Assembly: GCA_963854735.1 (NCBI GenBank)
Contig: OY978101.1
Span: forward strand, 1,240,001 to 1,304,000
Origin: Marvania coccoides
Lineage: Eukaryota; Chlorophyta; Trebouxiophyceae; Chlorellales; Chlorellaceae
Direction of reading: 5' to 3'
Length of the DNA stretch: 64,000 nt
The position numbers and the translations under genes were made by a program. The notes below the pieces were generated by a model, which did no database searches, had not been told where the DNA came from, and saw nothing but the letters and a program-made list of their open reading frames with translations. Shown piece by piece: positions 34,239 to 46,700 of this stretch; within the stretch, counting starts at the first letter, position 1, and the number at the start of each line of letters is the position of its first letter.

Positions 34239-35690
34239 ATAATTATTACGAGTTTGAGTTTAAATTAAATTTAAGTTGAAATTTTATTTCTGTTTGGCTT
34301 CAATCCCTAAGTCTCAATCTTATTTTTCAACAAAAATAAAAATTAAAGAGACACCAGGGGGACGTGTATTTTGTCTGTTTTTTGTGTTCAATTAAATTAT
34401 CCATTGCCTTTTTATCCATGATCTATTATCATGATTCATTATGATTTTACAGTTAATTTCTACATAAAATATTATCCACCCTCAGGGTCAAACTCCCCTA
34501 GTTTTTTCCTTTCTTCCCTCCCTTCGCTCGTTTATTTTGATGCATGTAAAGCAAGACACCTGCACGGCGACCGCCAAAAACAATGTGAGAGTTGCTGTTA
34601 TGGACATCTACGGAAGCAGTGGGATTGGGTAAGTTGCAACGCCATCACTCCTTCCCGCTGCTTCAATATAACTAAAAATGTGCTTTGGCTGTGGCATAAG
34701 ACGGACAAGGCACTGCTAATGACAGGTTTCTTTATTTTCCCCATAATAAAACGAAACAAAGACCCCAAGGGGGATGACTGAAGGGGCAATAAATTGCCCC
34801 TGTGGAAGGGGGGATGAAGTTATAGCCAATCCCTGATGTTGGGGCAGGTGGAGGTGGAAGTGGAGGTGGGAGGCCGTGTTGTGGAAGGCGAGCGGTTAGG
34901 TGTCTTCGAGTGGATATTAGGCTGCTGTTGTAGTTGGCTGTGAGGACGTGGATATTACGTACTGTGGAGGAAATTTCTGTGTGGTTGAGGCCACAGTCTG
35001 TAAGCAGGTTTGTCGTCAAGGTGTGTGTGATGCAGCCAGAATAGGTAATGAGGATTGTGTAAGTGTGAACTGTCTATCCTTGGGTATGCAACCATGCTGC
35101 ATATGGGGCGTGCTGTTGAGATTTTGTTGTCATTTTGTCGTTTATATATCCATCCCCTGTGAATCCAACTTTAGCCATACCACTTTTTTATTTTTACTTT
35201 ATAGAGGTTCTCATTTTGTCGCGCAACCAAGTCCGGCGTTTTGGTTTTTCTCATTTTTCTTTCTTTTCCCCCCTTCTCCCAGGCAAGCCAGTGTTGCTTT
35301 GCAATGGCAGCGCAGGAATATATTCGTGCGCAATTACACCTTTTGTGATCATGAGGGCAGCTCATTGCCTGTCGTTGGCTGGCTCTCCCGCCCTATCGTT
35401 TGAAAATTTGTTCAATTTCGCATTTTAATTTATCATATCATTATTTCTGAAAAGAACTCCGCACTTGATTCAAACGTCATATTTACACAAACAGCAGTGC
35501 AAATTCAGCATGTTGTAGGTTCTAATACCTCCACATCACGTTGCTGCCGGATGGTACTCGGCTGCCATTTCACCGCCGCCTTGTCGCAAAAAGAGAGACA
35601 GAAAACACATTGAAAGAAGAGAGCCCTTCAAACCTGGCTCAACGATAGCTGGCTTTGTTCGCTGCATAAAGAAAGAGCGCCATCTAGAGA
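34239..35690. other. Spacer within the membrane-protein cluster
   Basis: About 1.45 kb without a supported gene. It contains a perfect inverted repeat, GGGGCAAT-AA-ATTGCCCC, at 34783-34800. Confidence 0.5.
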
Positions 35691-36961
35691 ATGTCCCCCC
35701 GGCATTCACCACGCATGCATCTAGACCTCACCTTTTGCAACTCCCAGCTGGAGGATGAGTTTTCTACCTGGCTGCTGGGTCTCAGGAGAAAAGCTTGGTG
35801 GTGGGAGATCGTCAGAGTGGTCATCGTGGTGTCCACAATGGTCAAAGTAGCCAGCCGGCTTTCGTGTGGCGCACCGAGACGAGCATATGCTATTTTCGTT
35901 ATTGCGCCGCTCAACGTGCTGGATTCGTGGCTGACGCTGCTCCCCCGAGCCCCAGGAATATGGAGGCGAGTAGTTTAGTTTATTGCCTGTGTGTTATTTC
36001 TAATTAGCATATGCAGCCTGATAATTCCTACTACACTGTGGGGAAATTAAACAATAACAATGGCTTGCTCAGTGTATATATACATTTTTTTTTTGCACTT
36101 TATAGGAGGCGGGCAATGCTGAGCCTAGTCTGCAGCATCCTAAACATAATTTTTGTGGCGTTTTGCCATGAGCAGCGCTTCAGAACTGGCGTCTTTCCCG
36201 ACGAGCCGACACACATCCGTAGACTAGGGCTAGCCCTCGTAGGCGCCCCTTGGTGAGCTGCAACTTTCATTCCTTTTCCCTTTCCTTTTTGAGACCTTTC
36301 ATGCAACTGTTTTTTTGCACCCAAAAGAATTTATCGAAAGATTCATACAATGTACATGAAAAAATGTACAAAACAAAAATAATGGGATTCTTCACCGAGC
36401 TTGATTATCCTCGGGTTATACTGGGAATATGGAAGTACATTATTTCTTACTGCTTTTCCTCCTTCCCTTCTTCACTCCAGGGCCTACCTGCACACCGGCA
36501 GAACGTTGTTGCTGCCGTTCTGGCTCGAGTATTATAGAATAATGCTGTGCTCAATGATCTCACTGCACCGTATGCCCCACCTGTGCAAAATAAGCAAGAG
36601 CCTGCAGTGGTGGTCCTCAGTGACGCAGCGGTATGTTGGGACTGTGTCCCCCCCGCTCAGCAGCTCCTCTCTCGACCCTCACCTATTTTGCGTTGCCGAG
36701 CAGTCTTTTGCGATGATTTTTCTGGGCTTCGTATTGGTGTCTTATCTGAGTTTTACCACGGAGCGCCGGCGCCGGCGCGTGTTTGTTCAGCAGCGGGCCA
36801 GAATGGCAATGACAGAGGACGATGAAGAGGATGCCGAGGCTGAGCGAAATGGCTGCGAAAACAAAGGGACCCTTGTACATTACTTCTCGCGCTTTGCCGG
36901 ACCGGGAGTTTTGTGCATGCTCCAATACCTGGCTCTGACGTCTCAGCCATATCAGTCATGA
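35691..36961 (+). CDS. Clustered multi-spanning membrane protein, copy 3
   Basis: Exons 35691-35965, 36106-36252 and 36481-36961 give 300 residues. Conserved elements are LDLTFCNSQLEDEFSTWLLG, YLHTGRTLLLPFWLEYYR, VAEQSFAMIFLGFVLVSYLS, TTERRRRR and RFAGPGVLCMLQYLAL. Intron 1 sits at the same codon and phase as in copies 1 and 2, but its donor is GC (ATGGAG|GCGAGT). A GT donor nearby would break the frame. A second intron (36253-36480) is absent from the paralogues, indicating intron gain here or loss there. About six membrane helices are predicted. The family is not recognised. Confidence 0.75.
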
Positions 36962-37127
36962 AAGGCAAGATTTATTTTTTTATTTTTCCCTTTATATTTC
37001 ACCTCTCATATTTGTTTGTTTTTTTTCCAAGTAGAACAGCATCAATATTTTCTTAATTTAATTTGTACACACAAAAAGGTACTCCAAAAAGATAATAAAT
37101 GTGACACGGCTTGATCTCTGCTTTTTC

Positions 37128-38502
37128 TCAAAGCTCGTCCTTTCCTCCTTGGGCTGCAGCCGCTGCCGCGTCGCTGCTGTGTCGCTCCAGGTACCGCATG
37201 GCCAACGCAGCATGCAACGCAGCTCCTTTCTTCAGCGCAGTCTCATCCAGGCGGTACTGTGCAGTGTGAAGCCCGTGCGTGACCCCTGCCGTCAGATTAT
37301 GAGTGCCGAAAAACGCAAACGCAGCAGGGGCTGCCCTCGCCAGGTACGCGAAATCTTCCCCTCCCATCGTGGGTTCAATGTCCGGAATCACTGCCGCAGC
37401 TCCCAGCAGCTCCGCCGCCACCTCGGCCATAAATTCTGCGGTCTTGCCGTCGTTAACCAGCGGCGGGTAGTAGGGGTGCTTGTCTTCCATCCAGTCCACC
37501 ACCGCGGAGCACCCAAACGAGCCCGCCTGGCCCGCCACCACCTCCTCCAGCCGGTGCCGCAGCGTCAGCATGCCGGCGTCGGTCATGGCGCGAATCGTGC
37601 CACCAAAGTACGCCGCAGCGGGGATGACGTTGTACGCTTCGGCGTCCGTCCACAGCTTGGTGACGCTCACGACTGCAGAGTCCAAGGGGGAAGTGTTTCG
37701 GGACACTAGTGTCTGCAGCGCCATCACGATGGCGGCCGCCGCGACCACCGGGTCTCTGGTCAAGTGCGGGATGGCGGCGTGGCCGCCCAGGCCGGTGATT
37801 GTCACCTTGTACACGCTGGAACCCGCGAAAATTGTGCCGGAACGGGTGCCAACAACCCCGCTGGGAATAGTAGGCCATAGGTGCAGTCCAAACGCGGCTG
37901 CCACGCCCTCCATGGCGCCCTCTTTCACCATCTGCGCGCCTCCAGCTTTGCCCTCCTCCCCAGGCTGGAACAGCAGCCGGACGGTGCCCTTGAGCTGCGC
38001 CTCTCTGGCTTTAAGGAGCTTGGCGGCCCCCAGCAGCATGGTCATGTGGCCGTCGTGCCCGCAGGCGTGCATTTTACCGGGGTTGCGTGAGGTGAAGGCC
38101 ACGCCGCTATCCTCGCGGATGGGTAGGGCATCGATGTCGGCACGAAGGGCAACAATGGGGGAGCCGGAGCCGATGGTGGCCACCACGCCGGTGTAGGCCA
38201 CGGGGTGTCTGAATGGGATGTCCAGCTCGGTTAGAATGCGGCGGATGATAGTACTGGTGTTGAATTCCTGCACAGGGAGAGAAAAGTGATCACATGAAAT
38301 GTTGGGTCGAAGGCACATGCAGCACAAATGTGGGACTTGCCTCGTAGCTCAGTTCAGGGTACTGGTGCAGCTCTCGCCGCGTGGCGATCAACCAGTCCTC
38401 CAGCTTGGCTGAACTGGCGAGTAATTCATCAAGGGCCTCGCTAGCAACGGTGGTTGCAGCCACCAGCGAAAGAACCAGCAATGGCAAAACCCACTTGCTC
38501 AT
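37128..38502 (-). CDS. M20D amidohydrolase, IAA-amino acid hydrolase ILR1-like, ER-retained
   Basis: Exons 38502-38341 and 38267-37128 give 433 residues. A signal peptide (MSKWVLPLLVLSLVAATTVASEA) precedes the M20D dimetal peptidase fold. Visible motifs are RRELHQYPELSYEEFNTS, ALRADIDALPI, GKMHACGHDGHM (metal ligands Cys and His), LLFQPGEEG, FGLHLWP, LGGHAAIPH and TMGGEDFAYL. Plant ILR1/IAR3 enzymes free auxin from amino-acid conjugates, and bacterial relatives cleave N-acyl amino acids. The substrate here is inferred, not shown. The C-terminus is exactly KDEL, the ER-retention signal, matching the HDEL/KDEL endings of plant members. The intron has a GC donor (GAG|GCAAGT), which is needed for the conserved YEEFNTS junction. 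Confidence 0.9.
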
Positions 38503-38993
38503 TTTACTATATTTTTGAAATGAAAATGCACAGTGAAAACGAAGGGACAACGGAAAACAAAATTTGGAAGATGTTTCCATCTGGGTTTTCCAATTGGAAA
38601 ACTGCGTTCCAGCTGTTGCCAACACCGACGCTGAATACGAGCTTTTTCGCATATGCAATCCAACGCCAGTGTTATCCAGCGATTGCCAACGGCGGTGTTG
38701 AATCTCGTTGGAAATAATTCCAAGTTGGAGAGTGAAGATCAACACTTATGGTTTTCAGCATCTCTAGTTTTCAGCGTAAATCTGCGCTTCCACTTAGCAC
38801 ATGTTTTTCAACGGTGCCGCGTTTTGGTAGAAGTGAAGGATTCTGAACGGACATATTTTTAAGCTGCCACCTGCATCTGCCGCCGCTCGCTTCTTCCCCA
38901 TTCGCTACGATTCTTTTATTACACAGATTTCAATCGGCATATTATCAACGACACGAGCAGGCACGCACTAGGTGTGGGCCCCCTGGACCCGCC
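38503..38993. other. Spacer upstream of the M20 gene
   Basis: No gene is supported. It presumably contains the promoter of the minus-strand M20 gene and the 3' boundary of the retroelement fragment. Confidence 0.45.
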
Positions 38994-39734
38994 TCATGGA
39001 GCCGCAACGTTAATATTTGTGAGGGATGCGAAACGAGGGGGGGGGAGGCCAACGAGGTCATCCGGGAAAACGTCCCCAAATTCCTGTTGAATCCATGCAG
39101 GCGCCGAAGGCGGCGGGGCAACAACATCAGCGGCGAATCCAATATAGTCGGCGGGCGGAGCGTCGGGTTCCGTAACCCACGCTGTAAAACAACTTTCTTT
39201 ACTGCGGAGAGCTTTCTTAGATGCTTTTTGGCTCATAAAATCTGGGCCAGAAAAGTCATCTGCGACAGCGTTCATGGACAACACAATTTCTTCACCCCGG
39301 TGGAGAAACGTGGCAACTTTATTTTTCCAGCTAATTTCAGGATCAAATTTCTCCAACCAGGACATGCCTAGAATGACATCAAAATTCTGGAGGGGAACAA
39401 CGGCAAAATCTATTTTATCACGATATCGATTGATTTTCAGCGGTGCATTGGACACCGTCCCTAGCACATTGTCGACGCAATTAAAGCCAGCGACGGTAAT
39501 ATCAGCTTCAAGTTTTCGGACTTTGATCTGCTCACGGCGCACACAAGAAGAGGCCAGAAAAGATCTGGTCGCACCAGGATCAATTAAAATTCGAACAGCT
39601 TTACCATGCAAAAAACCGCGAACAACAAACAAGTTGTGATTCACGTCGAGGTGGGGTTCGTTAAACTCAGCGGCGGGCCTGAGCGGCAGCGGGAGGGCTG
39701 CCCACATTTGCCTGGAACCTGAGGTATGACTCAT
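38994..39734 (-). mobile_element. Ty3/gypsy-type retrotransposon fragment (aspartic protease)
   Basis: A 246-codon frame encodes a retropepsin-like domain: LFVVRGFLHGKAVRILIDPG with the active-site triad as D-P-G, SFLAS, then VILGMSWLEKFDPEISW. The C-terminal part, AWIQQEFGDVFPDDLVGLPP, matches the sequence that usually leads into reverse transcriptase in Ty3 elements. The frame stops there, so reverse transcriptase, RNase H and integrase are missing. No gag is seen upstream. It is a truncated, presumably inactive copy. Catalytic DTG/DSG is here DPG, which may itself be inactivating. Confidence 0.8.
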
Positions 39735-40847
39735 GGATGATCCCCTACATATGGTTTCGACTCAGGTTCGATTCGAGTGAATCGAGAACCATGGCACCGC
39801 TGCCTCTTGCGCACGGAGCTAGCACTAAGGCCTGAAGCTGATGGTGGGCTTAATCACGAGGACGCCATCAAATAGAGGGGAAGATAATGTTACGGCATGG
39901 GCTAGAGGGTCGTACCCTCCAGGAGTATGCCTCCTGTAGCCATAAGAAATATGGCCATAGACCCCGGATAGGTCTATTGTAGCCCATTTCCCCTACACGG
40001 CTGGTGCCCCCGCCGGCAGCAGAAGCTGCTGGAGGGGGCGCCAGAGTGGCGGGCATCGTTTTTCATGCCTTTGTACACTGGTGAGGGAACTGCTTTATTT
40101 TTATAGTATATTGTTTTATTTCATTGAACCCTCAATTAACTGTGCTGCATTCAATTATTTTTTGCGTTTTTGACTCAATGATAGCATTATTTGAATATCT
40201 CGTACCTGCAGACTCTATCATGGCGCTGGAAGGCGCACTGAGCTGTCCCCAGCGACCTTTCCCCTTCTCTTTCAGCAGCAGCAGTACAGAGCCCGTGCAG
40301 CGTGTGCGGCAAGGGGCCTCGGCGGTGTAGCCGCTGTTTTGCTCAACAGCGTGCCAGCGCAAAGCATGCCGCGGCATAAGAAGGTTTGCAAGCCTCCAGA
40401 GGAGGCATGCGCGAGGAAGCTGCTGTCGTTTCACATGGTAGACAAGGTGGATTACCATGCAATGCCGTAATGTCCCTTTGTCGCAGGTGTTTAAACTGGT
40501 TTTTACACCGGTGTAAGCAATATCGCTGAGAACATGATTGTATAGTCATAATGCAAAATAAACAAATAACAGAAGACCTGCAACGTTTATAAAGGCGAAA
40601 ATATAGAAGCAATCGGTAATGGCAAATGAAAAGCAAGAAGAAGCCCAAGCATGACAAAAAAAGCAGTGGAAAAAAAGACAGTCGGAAAGGTATCGTATCT
40701 TGAGGAATCCATATATAGGGAGGGCGCGGCAGTAATTGAAGTGCAGGAAAAAAGAAGACGGAAAAGTCCCATAAATTTTAATTTTCGTCATCAAGCTATC
40801 GATTCTTCATAAGCTGCGGACAGCTCAGCGAGGGATTTGCGGGGAGC
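39735..40847. other. Probable retroelement flank, then AT-rich spacer
   Basis: The part at 39735-40090 is moderately GC-rich and non-coding. It includes an imperfect hairpin around GGTTCGATTC...GAATCGAGAACC (39769-39794) and may be leftover LTR or leader of the adjacent element. The rest is AT-rich with no supported gene. Confidence 0.4.
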
Positions 40848-41989
40848 TTAGAAAACGGCGGGGGGAGGAGGAGACGCGCACTGGGGCACGCCGGTAGAAA
40901 TGCACAGGGGGCTGCCGCAGCCGCAGGCGTGGGGGGTGAGCACGGTCATGGTGAACTTGCAGGGAGTGTCCTCCACGGTGTTGACGATGTTGCTGACGCC
41001 GCACGCATACTTCACGGTGGTGGAGCGCAACGTGTTGATGGGGCAGTTAAAGTACTGGCCGGGCAGGGGCGAGGGGAAGTTCTTAGGAGAGACACGCACG
41101 GGCATGGGGGCAAGCCCAGGGCGGTAGTTAGCAACGGAGTCGCTCTTGATACCTCCATCGTAAACTTCGACGGTCCAGGGCAGGGCGTCGGCGGGCAGAG
41201 CGGCGCGAGCGATGGCAGTGGCGGCAGCGTTGTAGGCCCCGAGGTCGTAGCGGTCGTTGATGTTCTTGCCCTTGGCGTTGACATCGTTTCCGTTGACCTT
41301 GTAGATGGCCTTGACGGCGGCGCCGTACTCGACAGTGACGCTCTGTACATTGAGCGAAGAAACCACACGCGTGAGAACAGCAACGTCCAAAAACAAATGT
41401 TTTTATAAAGTATTGTACAGGTTTTAATGGGTTTGGGTGTTAGTTGATGGCTGCTGAGAGGGCACGGTTTACAAGTTTGTCCCCAAAAGACCCAAAAAAG
41501 TTAGGTTTCAAGGTTTATAACGAATGTTCAAGAGAGAAAACTGGCACCCACCCAGGTGGAGATGTTCAGGCCGGCATAGGCTGTCGCGGACTTGGGCTGG
41601 TAGGGTTTCGGGTAGAAGATAAAGGTGTTTGGAAGGGCTCCAGTCCAAGTGGAACCGTTGGTTAAGAGTGTGACGGGGTTAATGACCCCCGCGGTGGGGG
41701 TCGACAAGCACTTGACGGTGCCAGAGATCTGCTTGAGCTGACGGGCAGCGTTGGCTGCAGAGTAGGAGAGGGTAGAAGAAGGAGCGGCATGAGTACTACA
41801 TTTGATGAATGAAATTGTGTACAGCAAGAGAAAAAAGTGTGTGCAAGCGGCAGGCTATGCCAGAGACATGCCAACGGGGTGCAAGTTAACGTCGAGAGAG
41901 AGGAGGAATTGAGCAAACGAGGCAAGAGCAAGCTCACTAGTGGCCAAGAGGCCGAGCGCAAGGAGGAGGAGGATAGCGGTGGCACGCAT
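40848..41989 (-). CDS. Small secreted Cys-containing protein, family unknown
   Basis: Exons 41989-41938, 41754-41552 and 41342-40848 join in phase (1, then 0), giving 249 residues. The N-terminus MRATAILLLLALGLLA is a signal peptide. The mature part contains GTVKCLSTPTAGVINPVTLL, LPNTFIFYPKPYQPKSATAY, ALPWTVEVYDGG and a Cys-rich C-terminal third (NCPINTLRSTTVKYACGVS, TPHACGCGSPLC) ending in CASPPPPAVF. A cell-wall or extracellular matrix role is plausible from secretion, cysteines and the Pro-run tail. I considered pherophorin but do not see that domain's motifs. Confidence 0.7.
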
Positions 41990-43784
41990 TGTTGATGGAG
42001 GAGGGCTGGCAAAAAGCAAGCAAACCAAATAATAAATGATTGAATGGCGATGTTTGAGGAGGGGGAGAGTGATAAATACCACATCCGGAGGGTCGAGAAA
42101 CTGGGGTGCCAATCGTATTGTAATTGCACAACACGGAGGACGACTTCCGAACACAACAGAATTTGCACAACAGAAATTGGTAGCATTCTTGCAACTTTGA
42201 AGAGAAAGTCTTGTATGGATGCTGTACTAAAACGGCTCGTGTACGAAAACCCGACCGTGGCATTGTAGGCCACACGGCAGGCAAAGTAGTCTTCCGAGAA
42301 GACGGCGGGTTTCGAATTTTTCCATCACTCTGGCCTGGCGACGAGAACAGCCCGGAAAAATTCGTTCGATTCGATTTCTGGTTGCTGAAATTGGCAGTTT
42401 TAACTCTCAGCCGATGCTAGATTCAAGCACGGTAGCGAATGGATGCACAGCTAATTCAATAAATTGCGCCCTGTCACCAAGAAGCAACCCCGGTTTCTTA
42501 AAACGTCCTGGTCGCACTCTGGCGGCGCACATTTCATGTTATTTATTACCTAAATTCTAGAGAGAGACGCATGCCGGGCTGCGGGGTCCAATATTCTTCC
42601 GTTGTTTCACATCACACTGACAACTTTTTCAAATACTTAGTTTAGCAGGAGGAAATAAGTCAAATCTAAAGCAACGTCAAAACGCTGATTTGAATCAAAA
42701 CGGCGCTTTAAACGCCCTCTCTAGCTGCAGCCGACACTTGCTTGTTTTTTTTAATACCGGGGAGGCCTTTTTCCTCGTCAATCTCTGAAAAATCACAACG
42801 CTGCTGCAAGGAAATGAAAAGCTATCAGGTTTGGAGGTTTGGAGGTTTGGAGGTTTCAACCAATCCAAAAAAGTTTTGGCCCCTGGCGGCAATAAGGTCC
42901 CACCTTGAACGACCTCGACGCTGAGGAAAAAACCAGGGCCGCTGCACAACACATCGAAGGCCAGCTGGGGGCTTGTAGCAGCGGCAAGGAAGAGACCGCC
43001 GCCGCCGCCGCCGCCGCCGCCGAAAAAGGCAGAAGCGAAAGTAATCGATTTGGTTACATACATACATACATACATTACAGGTTTAAAGTCCGCACAAAGA
43101 AGCAACTAAGGCAACATAGCAGACTGGCACCGAAGTGCAAGCAGAAATAATAATAATAAATTGATGAATGAAAATGAGAATAAAGAAAGACCAAAGAAAA
43201 ACCTTGGGTCGGGAGAACGAGAAAGTGGAGGGAAGGGTGGCGCCGAGCAGTAATGAAACATGTCCATGCCCGGTGTGCGGGAAAGCGCTGACAGCCAATG
43301 ACAACGCCGTTGTGAACGGCCATTATAGACAAATGCCTGCTGAACCTGGCGTGAATTGCACAACGCTGAGATATTAGTTGAAGATATGTTGAGAATGTTG
43401 GCGCATAATCAGTCAGGAGTGAATGCTTAGCTGAGTCTTGCTTTCTGCGCCAACATTTTAATTGTAATTACATCAGTATTGTGGGCATTGCAGATTCGCA
43501 AATAGACGCGAAGCTATTCCACCTGGGCAGGGTGCTGGGATCTCTCTGACAACTTATAGGCCTTATCATAATTCTGTTTTTCTTTTCATTGCAAAATCTC
43601 GCAATTCTGCATTTATTTAATTCAATGATTTAATTAATTAGCATGTGCATGAGCTGCTTCGCCAAAAAAGAGCCTGAAAACCGATTATATATACAGGGAG
43701 AGGTGAGAGTAGGGGGAAAATTGTACCCTCATCATCATACTATGTTGTTAACACTATGATATTTCTGTCCGCATGGAAATGACG
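41990..43784. repeat. Repeat-bearing spacer
   Basis: No gene is supported over 1.8 kb. It holds three tandem GGAGGTTT units at about 42830-42856 (also near 61629-61650), a GCC-trinucleotide run at about 42999-43022, an (ATAC)n microsatellite at about 43053-43076, and the dispersed-repeat copy at 43056-43112 that matches 4019-4066 in reverse. A 69-codon frame at 43168-43377 contains CPVCGKALTANDNAVVNGHY, zinc-binding-like but isolated. Confidence 0.55.
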
Positions 43785-46700
43785 TTAGTCCCGGAGAGGC
43801 AGGAACGCGTCCCACATGGACTCATGGACGCCGTCCCTCAGTTTGGACACCAGCGCAAACACATCTAGCCCTGCAGTGTGCGCAGCGCGGCCAGCGCCCT
43901 TTGATGCCCCTGCCACAGCTCCAGCCGCGCCCGACGCCGCCCCTGCAGCTGTGCCAGCCGCTCCAGACGCTCCAGCCGACACGGCTTCTGCCGCCTCCGC
44001 CATTGTGGCGCCAAAAACTTTTCCAACATCTGAGAGCTTCCACGATCGCGCCCTGCCCTCCCCTTTGGCAACCACTTTGGCGCGGCCATGGCGGTGCGCG
44101 TCCGCAATGCGCTCCAGCGCCTCCAACTTGGTGATTTCCGCGCGCGCGCGCGCCATCGACGCGCGCAAATGAACCTGCGCGAGCGGGTTTTGCGATAGGA
44201 ACTGATCCAGGCCTGCTCGCGTCATGCGGATGGCCACCACCTCGTTCATAGCTATTGCTGACGCGCGCCACCGGTCCACAAAGAAATCAGGGTCCAGCAT
44301 GCTCAGGGCGCCTATAAATTGGGCCGCCCCCCGCTGCGACAGCAACAAGTTGTCCAGGGACCCCCCCGTGGCGTTTTTCATCAGTGTTTCCGCGCGCTGC
44401 GTGGCCTGCTGCAGCGTCATCACCATGGTCTCCGACCGGTCCAGCGCGGAACCCGCTGAGGAGGTGGAGGGGCGGCCTCCAGGGAGCGTTGTCACTTGGT
44501 GAGCTGCCAGCGCCACAGAGTCGATCTGGTGCAACCCAGCGGTGCCCTCCGACCCTTTGGACGACGGCGGCTTTTGCAGGGTGCTGAACACGCTGGCCAG
44601 CGGCACCGGCAGCGTGGCTTCCCACCGCAGCTCGGCGGTGCCGGACTCCACGTAGTGGATGATATTGGCGTGGGAGGTGCCGCTGTAATGGGCCATCTGT
44701 TGACCCGGGTTGTACACGCACCACTGGATGAGCGGCTCCTCGGACAGCCCTGCAGATGGCTGCGACGGTGGCGGTGCTGTGGATGTCGGCGCTGGAGGCA
44801 GCGAGTGCTCCGCAGAGGCGGTAGGGTCTACCGAGGGGTCGGAAGAGGGGTTGCGGCGGAAAGAGAGCCGGTGCAGCAGTGCGCCGACCTTCCCTCGGCC
44901 GTCTGCAGATGGTATCTTTGCAGCAGCGGCAGCAGCTGAAGAGGAAGTAGAAACGACAACAGCAGCAGCAGCATCGCCGTTCAGAAATGGGGGCGCAGGT
45001 GGCGGCTCCCGTGTCGAACTGCCTTCTTTTGAGGCGCTCGCCTCTTCTTCAGCGAACGTAGAAGGTCTCAGCACACTTGGGCTGGCTGCCGCCGCCTTTT
45101 GTGCTGCTGCCTCTTTCTCCCTCGCTGCCTGGCCGCCGTCCACCTCCGCCACGGCCGCTGCCGCTGCGGCTCCCTCTCTGGATCCCAGCTGTGCGGCAAA
45201 TGGGTTGCCGCCCTTGGCTGTGAAGCTCTCAAAGGGGCTGACAATCAACGGCATAGAGCCCTCTCCAGCGAAGGACAACGAGTGTGAGTAGGAGTGGGAG
45301 GCGGCGGAAGGCAGGGAGAGCTGCGTTGCCGGCGGGGTGACGCTGCGAATGGGGATGGCTGCAGAGGGAGGGGGCGCTGCAGACGTTCCCGCAGCTGCTG
45401 CTGCCGCTGTGTTCATATCGGCACTCTCGTAGGTGCTGGACGCGGGTTCCGTCATCTGCAGCGACTCCGCGGGGGCGGTGATGAGGGAGGAGGAGCGGAA
45501 GGTGAGGTCCACGTCTGCCACCGACTCTTCGATGGTTTGCAGCCGCCCAGATTTGGAGCGTCGGTGGTTGGGCGGGAACAGCGCTTGCTCGGGGTTTTCC
45601 TCCTCGTGGCGTTGCACGATGAGCCGCGCCTGCGCCGCCTGCGCCTGCTGCACCATAAGACTGAACGCGCTGGGGCCGCTGCGCTCAACAGCGTCCTCCG
45701 CTGCGCCGCGGGCGCCGCCGCCACTGTTGCCTCCTTCTCCTCCGCCCAGGCCGCTGGCAGAAGACTCCGATGGGCCCAGAGGTTCGATCCCGGATTGTAC
45801 GGACACGTCTGACTCGGACTGCCCGCTTTCTTGCCGGTCAAACGTACCGCCTAGATTCGTATCGGACATGGAAGAAAGTCGCCTCACCATGGAGTCGCGC
45901 GCCAAAAGGTGCAGCGACCCCGAGGGGTGGGCTCCCAGCCGGTTCTGGGGCAGCGCCGCGTGCTGCAGGGCGCCCACAATGGAGGAGGCAGGCCCCAAAG
46001 TGAAAGCCCCACCGCCGCTGCCGCTGTTCCCGCCCTTTCCGCCGCCGCTGGCGTCTCTGCTGGAGAACAGCGAAGGGAACACCGCTGCTGCGACGTCTGC
46101 GGGGGCGGGGGAGGAGATCCCCTGCGCCCTCCAGGAGCTCTGCGAGTTGGGGGATCCGCCTGCGGGCGGTGAGCTACCCTCAGGTCCCGAACTAGAGCCA
46201 TCAACGACGCCTGGTCCTGTCCAGCGCGGGCTGCCGCCCCCCAGTGCCGCGTGCACGAACTCAGGGCTGCGAGGGGGCGGGGAAGAGCCGCCCTCGCCCT
46301 CCCACACGTCTGCTCCTCCTGCCAACACCGCCTCATCGGGAAAAAGGCTCGGCATCAGCGTCATGAGGTCGTCCTCCTGCACCCACGGGTGGCGCAGCAG
46401 CTCCTCCGCGGAGATGCGCGCCTCGGGGTCCTTGCACAGCGTGCGCAGCAGCAGGTCTTGCAGTTCAATCGAGGTCGGGACAGCCGGAGGAAACGGCACG
46501 TCCAGGTCCACAATCGCGTCGTACAGCTCCAGCAGCGACTGCCCCTTGAACGGCAGCTCCCCGTATATGAAACTGTACAGCGAAACGCCCAACGCCCACA
46601 CGTCAGCCGCCCTCCCCTTGTAATCATCGCCAGCGCAAATTTCTGGAGACATAAACGCGGGAGTGCCCAGCGTGCGGCTCAGCGTGTCTTGCCCCTCGTT

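Noticed and set aside
34783..34800. 18-bp palindrome GGGGCAAT-AA-ATTGCCCC as a regulatory site or terminator
   Set aside because: It is isolated in a long spacer, with no gene end or promoter nearby to give it a role.
39767..39795. GGTTCGATTC hairpin as a tRNA or retrotransposon primer-binding site
   Set aside because: No tRNA cloverleaf forms. A primer-binding role would need a defined LTR edge, which I could not establish.
40848..41989. Pherophorin identity for the small secreted protein
   Set aside because: Signal peptide, cysteines and a short Pro run fit loosely, but the pherophorin domain motifs and a long hydroxyproline rod are absent.
45779..45795. GGTTCGATCCCGG, a tRNA box-B-like match
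   Set aside because: It lies inside the kinase coding exon, and no tRNA arms pair around it.
45433..46623. A 396-codon open frame antisense to the large kinase gene
   Set aside because: It mirrors a GC-rich coding exon, is composed of Ser/Pro/Ala shadows and has no domain. The opposite strand carries a clear kinase.
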